Positions 12,368-22,967 of a stretch of DNA of 64,000 nucleotides are shown piece after piece. The notes below the pieces were generated by a model that was not told where the DNA came from, did not search any database, and saw only the letters and a list, made by a program, of their open reading frames with translations. This DNA comes from Siphonodentalium dalli (lineage: Eukaryota; Mollusca; Scaphopoda; Gadilida; Siphonodentaliidae), in assembly GCA_032622095.1 (NCBI GenBank), contig CP136064.1, positions 258,829,863 through 258,893,862 of the forward strand, read 5' to 3'. Position 1 is the stretch's first letter, and each line of letters starts with the position of its first letter. The position numbers and the translations under genes were made by a program.

Positions 12368-13026
12368 CTAGCTGGTGGGCCCAACTTCGTCCGGGCTGTT
12401 TCCCCTCTGCTTTCCGACGAAAGGCGCGATTTGACATTGAATTGACCATTTGAAGGTCAAGGTCAGGTCGGGGTCACGATTTGACCCGTCCAAAACACTC
12501 CCCAGACAAAAGTACCCGAAACAAGTAGCCGTCGAAATCCGTACGCCGAAAGGGGCGATTTGACCTTGAATTGACCATTTTGAAGGTCAGTCAGGTCGGG
12601 GTTACGATTTGACCCGTCCAAAACACTCCCCGGACAATAGTACCCCTAGGTATCAAATTTCGTCGAAATCCGCCAGTTTTACCAGATTTGACATTGAATT
12701 GACCATTTTGAAGGTCAAGGTCAGGTCGGGGTCACGATTTGATCCGTCCAATACTCCCCGGACAAAAGTATCCCTAGGTATCAAATTTCGTCGAAATCCG
12801 TCAGTTTTACCCGATTTGGCCTTGAATTGAACATTTTGAAGGTCAAGGTCAGGTCGGGGTCACGATTTGACCCGTCCAAAACACTCCCCGGACAAAAGTA
12901 TCCCTAGGTATCAAATTTCGTCGAAATCCGTCCGACAGTTTTCCCGGCCATAGCTAACAGACAGGCAGACAAACAAACAGACAGACATGCAGACAGACAG
13001 ACAGGAGTCCCAAAATATATATCAGA
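12368..13026 (-). mobile_element. Helitron-like non-autonomous element, unit 1 (118-bp repeats)
   Basis: On the minus strand it starts TCTGATATATATTTTGG (13026), passes a (GACA)n-like microsatellite, then about four internal repeats of roughly 118 bp (GGTCAAGGTCAGGTCGGGGT, ACACTCCCCGGACAAAAGTA). It ends with a hairpin of GCCCGGA/TTGGGC type and CTAG at 12368-12371. The base after the end is T, as expected for Helitron insertion at AT. It has no Rep/helicase gene, so it would depend on an autonomous partner elsewhere. Confidence 0.75.
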
Positions 13027-13534
13027 CTAGCCGATGAGCCCGACGTTGTCCGGGCTATTCAAAAACCAAATTTCAAGTCGATAGCTCCACCCGTTTCCGA
13101 AATCTGGTCTGCGCATGCGCCGCTGGCGTCGCACGGGCTCGGCGATCAGATAAAATTCGTATCCGGGGCAAGATACATTCACATACCAAATTTCAAGTCG
13201 ATAGCTCCACCCGTCTCCGAGATCTCGTCTGCGCATGCGCGAAGCTGGCGACGCACGGGCTCGGCGACCCGATAAAATTCGTATCTGGGGCATGATACAT
13301 TCACATAGCAAATTTCAAGTCGATAGCTCCACCCGTTTCCGAGATCTCGTCTGCGCATGCGCGAAGCTGGCGCCGCACGGGCTCGCCAATAAGACAACGT
13401 CCACCGCCTGGTCAAACTACACACACGTACCAAGTTTCGTCCCGATCGGTCGAGAATCGTAGATTTGTATAAATGACAGACAAACATACATACAAACATA
13501 CAAACAAACAGAGGTCTTCAAAATTTATATGAGA
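13027..13534 (-). mobile_element. Helitron-like non-autonomous element, unit 2 (120-bp repeats)
   Basis: On the minus strand it starts TCTCATATAAATTTTGAAG and ends with the hairpin AGCCCGGACAACGTCGGGCT, CATCGG and CTAG at 13027-13030. It is joined to unit 1 with no bases between. The interior differs from unit 1: about three copies of a ~120-bp GC-richer repeat (AAATTTCAAGTCGATAGCTC, CTGCGCATGCGCGAAGCTGG). Open frames crossing it are repeat artefacts. Confidence 0.75.
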
Positions 13535-14027
13535 CTAGCCGATGACCCCGACGTTGTCCGGGCTATTCAAAAACCAAATTTCAAGTCGATAGCTCTACCA
13601 GTTTCCGAGATCTGGTCTGCGCATGCGCGAAGCTGGCGTCGCACGGGCTCGGCGACCCGATAAAATTCGTATCCGGGGCAAGATACATTCACATACCAAA
13701 TTTCAAGTCGATAGCTCCACCCGTTTCCGAGATCTGGTCTGCGCATGCACGAAGCTAGCGTCGCACGGGCTCGGCGACCCGATAAAATTCGTATTCGGGG
13801 CAAGATACATTCACATACCAAATTTCAAGTCGATAGCTCCGCCCGTTTCCGAGATCTCGTCTGTGCATGCGCTGCACGGGCGTCGCACGGGCTCGCCAAT
13901 ACGACAACGACCACCGCCTGGTCAAACTACACACACGTACCAAGTTTCGTCCCGATCGGTCGAGAATCGTAGATTTGTATTAATGACAGACAAACAGACA
14001 GACAGAGGCTTCAAAATATATATGAGA
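13535..14027 (-). mobile_element. Helitron-like non-autonomous element, unit 3 (120-bp repeats)
   Basis: This is a close relative of unit 2, with the same internal repeats and the same hairpin-plus-CTAG end at 13535-13538. It starts TCTCATATATATTTTG at 14027 on the minus strand, and the host base before it is A. The three units together therefore sit between a host A and T, as one insertion would. No coding capacity. Confidence 0.75.
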
Positions 14028-14369
14028 TATGCGTTACGCATTAGGTTGTAGCGAAAATAGAATATCTCCGGTGTGTGCGTTAACGGAGCATGTAACTGAC
14101 CCATCGCAGCCGTATGATCGCCTTAAAGCTAGGCGTACCTGTGCAAAACGCATCGAATTTACGTATGCGTAAGTCACATCCGTTTTCGTCGACTACCAAA
14201 ATTGGCATTTGAACAGGATACATGCGACAACGATTATTTGATACGACAATCGCTTGCGAATAACGCATACTACCAACATAGTTTAAGTATGTTTTAGTGC
14301 AGGGATGTGTATCTAGCTTTATTACTTCGATTTGTAAAATATAAAATACATATATAGGGCGAGCAATAA

Positions 14370-14535
14370 TATATACTACACAGGGATGTCCCACTATATA
14401 CACCATAAAGGGCATCATTATATACACCATACAGGGCATCACATACACAATACAGGTCACCATTATATAAACCGTACATGGCACTATTATATATACACCA
14501 TACATGGTACCATTATACACCATTGTGACCATAGT
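14370..14535 (+). repeat. ~28-bp minisatellite
   Basis: Words of the form CATTATATACACCATACAGGG recur six or more times with small changes (ACATGGCACT, ACAGGTCAC). The long open frames over it on both strands (for example 14080-14643 minus) are low-complexity by-products. Confidence 0.7.
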
Positions 14536-14725
14536 GTTATACATATGCATGCAACTACCAACTACACATACCGACACATTTGCTGCATGCCTATTCCCCC
14601 TGCTCCGCCATCGCTGAATGCACATGTAAACCACCATACACACGTTTCACTGTCTCAATTTCCTAACTGTAAACACCAGTGGCACAGATCTGCATAATTT
14701 ACCCCGGGTTTGATTATTTGCAATA

Positions 14726-15182
14726 TGTGACCCGCCATATCAAATCCAGTCGTAAGTCGGGATTTTTTTTACCCTGTGCCAATGCATTCTCTTATTTATG
14801 CGAGTCGACCATAGATCGCCTCGCATATATAAGAGAATGCATTGGCCTAACAATTGTTTATCATTTTTTTTAAATAAATGTTTCTCAAAATTTTTAGGAC
14901 ATAAAATAAAAAACATCCATTACCTTGCAGGGAGCCCCACACATATATAGAAGCATATAGAAGAGTGTCGTCTGCTCATGTTTGTCTACTCTGTATGGGT
15001 AAAATTATAAAATTGTTAAAGAATACAAATTTTTTTTATTAAAATTGTAAACAATTGTTAGGCCAATGCATTCTCTTATATATGCGAGGCGACCTATGGT
15101 CGACTCGCATATATAAGAGAATGCATTGGCACAGGGTAAAAAAAATCCCGACTTACGACTGGATTTAATATGGCGGGTCACA
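14726..15182 (+). mobile_element. Double-hairpin MITE, copy A
   Basis: The element has terminal inverted repeats TGTGACCCGCCATATCAAAT / complement, then a strong palindrome of about 70 bp (GCCAATGCATTCTCTTATAT...), a ~250-bp middle with GGGAGCCCCACACATATATA, a second copy of the palindrome and the right terminal repeat. Length 457. It is flanked by TA on both sides (CAATA / TATGC), with an adjoining (A/C)ATATG word. Same orientation as the 20565 copy. Confidence 0.85.
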
Positions 15183-15401
15183 TATGCTTTGAACAAATTT
15201 TAAATAAAAACTGCTTTGGGTTAGAGACATGATTGATGACGTAGATTCCTGGCCCTGCTAACTGAGCATGCGACCAGGACGCAAATTCCAGGCAGAGTTA
15301 TCTCCCATCGCTCCGCTGAGATACCAAGGACATTTGGTAAGGATTTCTGACATGATCTTAGTTGTTATGTTTTAGGATTAACATTGTCTATGTCTGGCTC
15401 A
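15183..15401. other. Noncoding spacer
   Basis: No gene or repeat recognised between the MITE and the next foldback element. Confidence 0.4.
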
Positions 15402-15629
15402 GCGCCATAGTAGTGTTGTGTCTTGGATATGGGACTGCGTTTGTTAACACGACCAATGACTGTCCCCAATATCAATAACCCGTTTTCTAATCGGACTCTG
15501 ACTTCTCTCACGGCCACGGATAGTTGCGTCGGATTTCCGATTAGAAAACGGGTTATTGATATTGGGGACAGTCATTGCTCGTGTTAACAAACGCAGTCCC
15601 ATATCCAAGACACAACACTACTATGGCGC
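15402..15629. mobile_element. Foldback element F2
   Basis: GCGCCATAGTAGTGTTGTGT at 15402 is inverted at the right end, and the arms stay near-identical for about 100 bp (for example AATATCAATAACCCGTTTTC and its complement). The loop around 15508-15530 is short. No coding capacity. Confidence 0.8.
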
Positions 15630-16724
15630 AGTTCATATTGTTTTTATCAATACCGAAAGAATTACCATTTTTACAAACTTTTAGTGGTCAAAATAAGATA
15701 ATAGGTGACTAAATATATTTCCGACGATACGTAACAATAGATGTATCGGTCCGCAAAGTACCATCCTTCCGGCAATGCTATATTGCAGTGTTAACAGAGA
15801 TGGCTCTGTATGGAGTTTGATCAACACGTTCTAAAAATATTAACAGACCAGCCGAATACACGTCGGACGTGACTGTCGAGGCAAATAATTTCCGCTCCAT
15901 GATGAGTCGTTGAAATATGATATTATAATGTCCATGACTATGGCCCACCGTGTCTGGGTTGATGAGTCGCTTATACAGATCGACGAATGAAACCTACCAA
16001 TTTTTTGTTTCAATAACGTTCGGCTCATGGTTAGTAGACTATGAGAAACCTACTAAAATTGTTATCACCGCGAGCAATCGTAGAAGTCAAGTCACGAATT
16101 CTTGTGGATTATAATTAAATCGATATGGAACATGTTTACCTGGTGGGAACGAGTAACATCTCCTGTGATTGTCCATTGTTGTCTACCTTATTTGGTGGAA
16201 AGTCGAATCAATCCGACAATGGAACAAATGCAAATATGTATCGCTTCGCGAAGATTGTTCTGAAGAAAAGTAGTTTTCGTGGAAAAGTTTAATATTTTGT
16301 AAGTGGAACACTGTTTTCACAGAACCAAGACTTGACAGTTTACGCGGTCTTTTGGAATTTACTTGTAATTCAATTGAAGGTGACTGAAGTTCCTGCTTGA
16401 TGTTAGTAAATTAATAATTTATTGTTAGTTTTTATTACACTTTTATGTCTTTTATGTGTTGAACATTTGTGACAACAGACTTGACGAGACGGTGTCGTCC
16501 CACTTTGCAGACACCTATTGTTTTCGGTAGGTTAGGGTAGAGGTGTGAATAATCCTCTTAATGACTACTTAGGCCCTTCCTAGTTGGTTTGATTGGATTC
16601 GGTTTTTTTTTCTGTCCTTTTGATTATGGGAAATAACGGAGGTTTATAAAATGCTGGCAAATATTATAACACAAAAACATGAGGTACAAACATTAACGAA
16701 TTAGAAACAATGACAACAACATGC
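15630..16724. other. Noncoding stretch
   Basis: No gene or clear repeat recognised in about 1.1 kb. Confidence 0.4.
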
Positions 16725-17413
16725 TCAGTGACCGCATAACTTGGCCATTTCGTCCAGGAACTCTACTTCGTCTATTTCGCCTGCCAAGTACACTCTCTTG
16801 AAATGCCGTGTTGAATTTTCCAAGGCACGATACTTTCTTTTCTGTGGGTTCACTTTGCCGCCCGCACTTATCTGTAATATTTTACATTCATTGAATGCTT
16901 GTTCCTTCTTTATGAAGTCTATCAGCCGGAATATGTTTGGATGGGAGCCCGTTATCGTCAGTTTTAGTTGTCTGTGCCACCCTTCTACGTGGTTCGTGGT
17001 TCAGTGTCAAAGTGGTTCCACATTATTCTTCCGTGGTCGCCCTCCACCCAGAAGGCTGTCATGTAGTCTGTAAATTGCGTTACCCTGGGGTCTACTTGTT
17101 GGTCATTGTTCGGTGAAATGTCGTTCTCTTCGAGTGTGGTGAACCAAGCATCGCTAATCTTGTCAACCGGTAGAAATGGCAGCGCGATGGCTCTTCTGAT
17201 TAATGGTTTCACGATTGGGTCGTTGTCGTCGTATTCTTTCTTCATCCTACATGTTTTCGTGGCATATGTCATTACACACTGGCTGTAGTGGAAAAAGCAA
17301 CCTTTGATTATGGCTGTCGAGAAACTCAATAGTAGGGCGTTCTGGGCAGCAGTTTCATAATCGGTGAAGATATATGTCGGTGAAAGGTTGACAAGTGACA
17401 ACAGTATAAACAC
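16725..17413 (-). pseudogene. MULE (Mutator-like) transposase C-terminal half, frameshifted
   Basis: The minus-strand frame contains SPTYIFTDYETAAQNAL, then IKGCFFHYSQCV, then MWNHFDTEPRTT. The neighbouring frame continues at once with NHVEGWH and runs to a stop at 16725. The order TDxE, CxFHxxQ and NxxEGWH is the conserved C-terminal part of the MULE-type transposase fold, including the late catalytic region. The frame changes between PRTT and NHVEGWH, so at least one indel has occurred. The N-terminal half with the first catalytic acid is absent beyond 17413. No terminal inverted repeats were found. It is a dead fragment. Confidence 0.8.
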
Positions 17414-17517
17414 GTTTAAGGTGGCCTGGACACAACATTAAATATTCAGTGTGAACATTAGTTACATATGCGCGAAAAACAAGTGACAACGGTTACCGTG
17501 GCCTTAGTATAAACAAG

Positions 17518-19998
17518 TTGAATTGAATTGTTTATTAGCAAAGTCAACATCTAAGTTGCAACATGCCATACAACTTATGTACACAACATTATACAAACAA
17601 TACACAACATACATATATATCAATAAATGAGTTCATCATATTATATGATATTGATAATAAATACAAATAATGCTAATACATTTGGGAATATGTTTTCTGA
17701 AATGGTTTCATATAATATTTACATTATATATAATATAATGTAATACTTGCTTCATGGTAACTTTATAAATGCTAATTTTAAGAAAATGCTCACTCTTTTC
17801 AATATACTTATGTTAAGCAGTGACAGCAGTCTGTAGAATTTATTTCTGTTAGGGTTTTCCCAGTAATACTTCGGTATATAGGTTTCTCGCAGATCGTTGA
17901 GTTCAGTACACAAAATAACAAAATGGTATTCATCACATACATTTTCGCCATATAACGGGCATTTCGTGTCTTTACATGTACTTTTATTCCATCTGCATTG
18001 CTCTACCGGTAGTCTGTGATTGGCTGTTCTAAATTTCAGTAAATACGTAGCTAGATGAGATGGCATATATACTAAGTATCGGCTCAATCTGACAGAATCC
18101 TTTATGTTTCGATAAAATATGGCACGGCTTGAAATAGACATATTTAGATTGCCGAAGAGGCAACATGTGTGTTGCTCTATTAATTTCGCTTTCATGTGTT
18201 TCATGTCTGTCTTGCTTAGTGGTGACTGATTCTGCCACGCACTTTCCATATTTACTTCTCGCAGAGTTTCTTTGATAAACGAAATCCATTTAATCTTGTT
18301 TTGTAGTATGGCATCACCATCATTGAGATACCTGAGTAGAAGGAATACATTTTTAGCTAATTCTGATCCTTCGTGCGATACTAGTTTTGACCAATATGAT
18401 ATTGCTCGGCACTTAATTTCGACCATTACGGGGTATCTCCCCAATTCTGCATATACCATGTAGTTTGGTGTGCTAGACTTCATTGTTGTGATAATATTGC
18501 AGAATTTAAGATGTATGGTCTCCAAAATTTGAGTTTTCTCGAAACACCAAACTTCACCACCATACAGCATAATCGGCATAATCATAGAGTCAAACAATTT
18601 AAACATAATATCTAGAGGCAGCTGCAGCTTTCTTGTTCTATTCAAAAGGCCATACATTGCTCTCGTTGCTGTATTCTGGGTCTGCTTAATCGATTGACAG
18701 AATCTACCATTGTAAAATAATTTAATACCGAGGTATTTAAATTCTTTTAGAATTTGTATTTCTTGGCCCCTATAAGTGAATATTGGTAAGTTCTTTGACC
18801 ATTTGTTTGTAAAAATTACCATTTTCGTTTTCATTGTATTAACTTGCAGATTCCATGCCTCGGCATAATCAGCGAATGCTGAAAGTGCACGATGCATATT
18901 GTCCTCCGAGTCTGAGAGGATCACGGTATCATCTGCATATAATAAACACAATATATTTATAAAACAGCCAATATGTTCAAAGTATTTCTCATCAAAATAG
19001 TTCAAGTTTGAGATTGCACAGTCGCTCAGAAAACTTTGTATATCGTTCACAAACAAAGAAAATAAAAGAGGTGACATTGGTTCACCTTGAAATAAACCAA
19101 TCTGGCTGATAAAGAAGTCTGATTGCGAATTATTATTTTTCACACATAATTTTATATTGTCGTACATGCTTCGTATTACCTGTAGTATCTTACCGTTTAT
19201 ATCTGCTTGCATAAGTTTCAACCATAGAGCATCTCTCCATACAGTATCAAATGCTTTGCGGAAATCAATAAAAGTAAAATAAATCTTCCGTCCGCTCTGT
19301 AGGTATACGTTTATTAGAGCATGTAGAATAAATATATTATCTACTGTTGAGTGACCCTTACGAAAACCTGTCTGAATTTTATCTACTAGGTCATTGTCTT
19401 CTGCAAACGACGATATTCGATTATTAATAACGGATGTAAACAGTTTAGCAAAACAACTTAGAAGGGTGATTCCTCTATATGATTCAGGTAAATTTGGGTC
19501 CCCGGATCCTTTGAAGATGGGTTTTATCATCCCAACAGCCCATTGTTTCGGAAAATGCCCACTACTCAGAATGAGATTAAAAAAGCGGACATAAATACTC
19601 ATCATTTCACCGACCGATTCTTTGATATATTCGTTCAAAATTTGGTCCGCCCCTACTGCCTTACCATTCTTGAGCTTGCTTACAGCACTAAAAATCTCTT
19701 CTTGTGTTATAGGTCTATTTAGATGCGACTCGTGATTTTCGTTAAAGTCCATATCGACATAGTCGGAAATATCCGATTCATCATTACAATCGTTTATGTT
19801 TAAATCCTTAAAGTACTCCTCGAATTGTTCTATTGTGACGTTTCCTCTGCATTTTTTGGTCTGGCTGTCGGAACACATTTTGTCAAGTCTGTCCCAGAAT
19901 GACTTACCTGAATACTTAGCTGCATCTCGAAGTTCTGAAACAACGCTTAACTTGGATCGGCCTAATTGCCAGCGTTGTAACAACACAACCGGTCGCAC
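17518..19998 (-). mobile_element. 5'-truncated non-LTR retroelement
   Basis: The minus-strand element comprises a reverse-transcriptase ORF (17752-19998), a ~230-bp AT-rich 3' UTR with AATAAACAATTC near the end, and a short repeated tail (CAATTCAATTCAA) at 17518-17532. Such a microsatellite tail in place of poly(A) is seen in CR1/L2-related and several other non-LTR clades. The frame upstream of 19998 is closed by a stop and the endonuclease domain is missing, fitting the 5' truncation usual for target-primed insertion. Confidence 0.8.
17752..19998 (-). CDS. Non-LTR retroelement reverse transcriptase (ORF2, C-terminal part)
   Basis: The 748-residue frame is open to its natural stop. It holds the RT palm in order: KLKNGKAVGADQILNEYIK (~110-130), LPESYRGITLLSCFAKLFTS (~175-195), IQTGFRKGHSTVDNIF (~215), FIDFRKAFDTVWRDALWLKL with the first catalytic Asp (~245), GLFQGEPMSPLLFSLFVNDI (~305) and YADDTVIL with the catalytic Asp pair (~357). 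After the RT comes a ~300-residue C-terminal region with Cys/His residues (CRWNKSTCKDTKCPLYGENV ... CDEYHFVILC), like the CCHC-type C-terminus of many LINEs. The apurinic endonuclease is absent, so the copy cannot move on its own. The start shown is a GTG after an upstream stop, so it is not a true start. The uninterrupted 2.2-kb frame suggests a fairly recent insertion. Confidence 0.9.
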   Translation of the reverse strand: MRPVVLLQRWQLGRSKLSVVSELRDAAKYSGKSFWDRLDKMCSDSQTKKCRGNVTIEQFEEYFKDLNINDCNDESDISDYVDMDFNENHESHLNRPITQEEIFSAVSKLKNGKAVGADQILNEYIKESVGEMMSIYVRFFNLILSSGHFPKQWAVGMIKPIFKGSGDPNLPESYRGITLLSCFAKLFTSVINNRISSFAEDNDLVDKIQTGFRKGHSTVDNIFILHALINVYLQSGRKIYFTFIDFRKAFDTVWRDALWLKLMQADINGKILQVIRSMYDNIKLCVKNNNSQSDFFISQIGLFQGEPMSPLLFSLFVNDIQSFLSDCAISNLNYFDEKYFEHIGCFINILCLLYADDTVILSDSEDNMHRALSAFADYAEAWNLQVNTMKTKMVIFTNKWSKNLPIFTYRGQEIQILKEFKYLGIKLFYNGRFCQSIKQTQNTATRAMYGLLNRTRKLQLPLDIMFKLFDSMIMPIMLYGGEVWCFEKTQILETIHLKFCNIITTMKSSTPNYMVYAELGRYPVMVEIKCRAISYWSKLVSHEGSELAKNVFLLLRYLNDGDAILQNKIKWISFIKETLREVNMESAWQNQSPLSKTDMKHMKAKLIEQHTCCLFGNLNMSISSRAIFYRNIKDSVRLSRYLVYMPSHLATYLLKFRTANHRLPVEQCRWNKSTCKDTKCPLYGENVCDEYHFVILCTELNDLRETYIPKYYWENPNRNKFYRLLSLLNISILKRVSIFLKLAFIKLP

Positions 19999-20564
19999 CT
20001 TGAGTTAATCCCCTGCCGCATGTGTGCAAAGTGAGACTAATCCGACGAGACCGCTGTATACACATAGTTTTGATGAGCGTATGCAATGGAGACATGTTTA
20101 CAAATAAATAGTCGTTTAAAATTTGGACACATATTCAATATTAAACGTGACTTATGTCTTCCTAACGAGCTTTCTATAGTTTCCGGGGTATAACATAATA
20201 AATATGAATCGATGACACATGTCCGGAAACGCTTCAATCAATTAATATTGATTTTATTTCGATTTTGTCTCGTATAATACATACAACCTTTTGGGAATTT
20301 GAAACTTCAGGCGAGATCGGAACGTAGAACGGGAAATAACTCTATCTCGTTAGCATTCTCAATCAAGGATACATGCCATTTCGATGCAAATATCTTGCAG
20401 TAATAAACTACTTTATTATTCATTTATAGACATATAGTATGCAAAATCTTCAGTTTTAGTCGGTGTGTTGTTCACAGTAAAGGGTAAGTGTAGAAATGAA
20501 ATGGGGTTTTTTAAACTTATTCTGTTGTAATTATGGCCCAGTAGAGATTGACAATCTAAACAAA
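19999..20564. other. Noncoding stretch
   Basis: No gene or repeat recognised between the LINE and the next MITE. Confidence 0.4.
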
Positions 20565-21024
20565 TGTGACCCGCCATATCAAATCCAGTCGTAAGTCGGG
20601 ATTTTTTTACCATGTGCCAATGCATTCTCTTATATATGCGAGTCGACAATAGGTCGCCTCGCATATATAAGAGAATGCATTGGCCTAACAATTTTTTATC
20701 ATTTTAAAAAAATAATTTTTCTTACTATTTTTAGGACATAAAATAAAAAACATCCATTACCTTGCAGGGAGCCCCACACATATATAGAAGCATATAGAAG
20801 AGTGTCGTCTGCTCATGTTTGTCTGGGGCTCTGTATGGGTGAAATTATAAAATTGTTAAAGAATACAAGAAAAAATTATTAAAATTGTAAACAATTGTTA
20901 GGCCAATTTTCATTCTCTTATATATGCGAGGCGACCTATGATCGACTCACATATATAAGAGAATGCATTGGCACAGGGTAAAAAAAATCCCGACTTACGA
21001 CTGGATTTGATATGGCGGGTCTCA
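20565..21024 (+). mobile_element. Double-hairpin MITE, copy B
   Basis: Same structure and orientation as 14726-15182 and 460 bp long. The left end is TGTGACCCGCC and the right end has one change (GGCGGGTCTCA). It is flanked by CAAATG on both sides if the terminal TG is counted in the flank, or by AA on both sides if not. The second hairpin has an indel in its left arm. Confidence 0.85.
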
Positions 21025-21344
21025 AATGTATACAGCAAATACAAAACGTATAGGACAAATCGTTCATACAAAAAATGCTTTACAACTTCATAAATTAGGA
21101 GAATTTATATGAGCCATAAATACTCTGCTTGCTTGGTTCACCGCTTATCGGCCCACCCCATCCAATTCATAACCATTTACCCGATAATTCATGCATGCGT
21201 TACCAATGCCATATCCTTGATTCAAGGTTATTAATATTTGACCTTTTATGTCACATATATGTGTTTTAAAATGAGTGAATACAAATTTTAGATATATAAA
21301 AATCAGGCCCACTAATTTCTACTACCATAACTGAACTGCGCTGT
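21025..21344. other. Noncoding spacer
   Basis: No gene or repeat recognised before the Polinton left end. Confidence 0.4.
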
Positions 21345-21876
21345 GTAGTAAAGACGGGCACTCTGGTCCACCCCTGGCCCATGGGTCAGAGTGCCAGCCG
21401 AGGAGGCCACTTAGCTTGGCCAGAGTGCCTACGAGCCAGGGTGGGCCAGAATGCCCATCGGGGAGGGGTTGGGTCAGAGTGACCACGAGCCAAGGGGTGG
21501 GACAGTGACCACGAGTCAGGGGTGGGCCAGAGTGACCACGAGCCCAGGGGTGCCCCAGAGTGACCACAAGTCATGGTGGGCCAGATTTTTCCGAGCCAGA
21601 ATGGGCCAGAGTCAAGGAGGTTCACAAACCAGTCAATCTATTTTGACAGAAAAATAACACAGGTCACGAACATTCCGAGTTCTCGGCTTCTAAGGACAGT
21701 GTGGTAGGCGAAGGGCGTTCCCTTCCGCTGTACACACTGGATTTAGAAGAACAACGGAGAAATAGAGACGTTCACGAAATGTGTTACTTTGCCAGTGCAA
21801 TTTTAACAAAAGCGAAAGTCTTCGAATATATATTCGAAGACGGGAGCGTTGTGAAATATATAATCTTATGTAAGAG
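21345..21876 (+). repeat. Polinton left terminal inverted repeat with minisatellite
   Basis: It begins GTAGTAAAGACGGGCACT, then about 260 bp of a 20-30 bp GC-rich minisatellite (GGGCCAGAGTGACCACGAGC type, 21360-21612). Next comes a unique part (GGTAGGCGAAGGGCGTTCCC at ~21705, CTGGATTTAGAAGAA) ending near CTTATGTAAGAG. The whole block is inverted at 41064-41579. The two arms differ by many point changes and by minisatellite length, so the element is old. Confidence 0.8.
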
Positions 21877-21899
21877 TCATCTTTACCAGATTTGTGGGT

Positions 21900-21915
21900 G
21901 GCCCTGAAAAGGACC
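21900..21915 (-). terminator. Histone-type 3' stem-loop (minus strand)
   Basis: On the minus strand the sequence is GGTCCTTTTCAGGGCC followed by ACCCACAAATCTGG, with A-rich sequence before it. Six-base stem (one G-U pair), UUUC tetraloop and an ACCCA flank match the replication-dependent histone mRNA 3' signal. A purine-rich GGTAAAGATGA about 12 bases downstream resembles the U7-binding element. It lies 22 bases after the stop of the 21938-22129 frame. Confidence 0.6.
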
Positions 21916-21937
21916 GTTTTTATGTTTTATTACATGA

Positions 21938-22129
21938 TCACTGGATAAGGTGTCTTGATTCCTCCTCATTCCCATTGAACCGTAATAAAACTATTCCCTT
22001 GATGAGTGGTGGAATCATACCTTTCGGTACCTTCACACCTTCCACTTGAGAGATTTCGTATCTGAGATGCTCCTTCTGTGACCAGAACCAGATTCTCATC
22101 TGTAGAACAGTTGCCGCTGCATGCAACAA
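21938..22129 (-). CDS. Small unidentified ORF ending just before the stem-loop
   Basis: A 63-codon minus-strand frame ends 22 bases before the histone-type stem-loop. An overlapping 65-codon frame (21966-22163) is also open, so I cannot say which is or was used. The C-terminal GVKVPKGMIPPLIKGIVLL faintly recalls the histone H2A docking segment (Gly-Val...Gly...Pro-x-Ile pattern), but the match is too short to name it. Upstream frames are closed, so any gene is broken. The position just inside the Polinton left repeat suggests an end gene of that element. Confidence 0.25.
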   Translation of the reverse strand: MLHAAATVLQMRIWFWSQKEHLRYEISQVEGVKVPKGMIPPLIKGIVLLRFNGNEEESRHLIQ

Positions 22130-22829
22130 CAGTTTTGTTGTACCGATTCAAACTACATCGCATGTACCATATGACATGAACGCTTTAGGGTTTAAAGTCC
22201 GCAGTGCTAAGTGGAAAACAACTTTGCATCTGTGCTATACACTTCCCAGGATTGAGCCTTCTATAACACCACATCCCTCTCAACCTATACATGACTCACA
22301 CATCAGAACCAAGAACAGGCTCAATGTATTGCATTGTGGACAAATGGTGAATTCTAAGGGTCTTGATTTATTTGTAAAATCTGCGGACCTGAGAAACCAG
22401 TTCTATGTATTTTGAGATTTTCTTTCTTTTTCTAAATCATTTGTGTTTCTTTTTGGTGAATTAAGATCTTCATCTGTATTGCCGAAGATTATAATAAAAA
22501 ACAGACAATATTTTCAAGAACATAACTTTTAGTTTTGAATTAAGAATGAACATATTAACAACTAATGATTATATTAACATAATGGTTTTTCAATCAGCAT
22601 TTGGTAATTGGCCTTATTTGTTTACAAATAACCTAATGCACAGGGTTAATTAGTTCAGTAGTTGTGAATCTACTCACTGGAAGCTCACCGATTTCATTGG
22701 TTGATTCGAACAAAGAGTGCAAAATATTTCCGCGCTATTGTTCTAACCAGCTAGAGATAGACATCTAAATTTGATTTGATTTGAAAAGTAGTCTATTATA
22801 ATTGCTACAAATTTTTTACTCGATTTAAC
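22130..22829. other. Noncoding or unrecognised Polinton interior
   Basis: No recognisable gene. The 79-codon plus-strand frame at 22176-22415 has no family features. Confidence 0.4.
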
Positions 22830-22967
22830 TGTATTTGAAGAGTTAGTTGCTGAGAACGCTGAAATTGGGATTCATAGTAGTAACGCGTCGTACACTGTTC
22901 CGAAATGTCAACATTAGACTCTCGAAACCTGCGTAACACCAAGGTGGTAAACGGCACTTCATACGGT

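Noticed and set aside
12368-13570. CTGATGAG / CCGATGAG followed by a stem, as in hammerhead ribozymes
   Set aside because: The GAAA core after stem II is absent in every copy, and the segment is better explained, on the other strand, as the 3' hairpin and CTAG end of Helitron-like elements.
13623-14051. 142-codon plus-strand open frame and its neighbours at 13027-13943
   Set aside because: They are produced by the 120-bp internal repeats of the Helitron-like elements and appear on both strands.
14080-14643. 187-codon minus-strand open frame
   Set aside because: Most of it is the translation of a ~28-bp minisatellite (repeated MVYI-like residues). No domain or codon pattern supports a gene.
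21345-21876. Reading the 21.3-kb and 41.3-kb minisatellites as two independent satellites
   Set aside because: The ~300 bp of non-satellite sequence beside each also matches in inverted orientation, so they are better taken as terminal repeats of one element.
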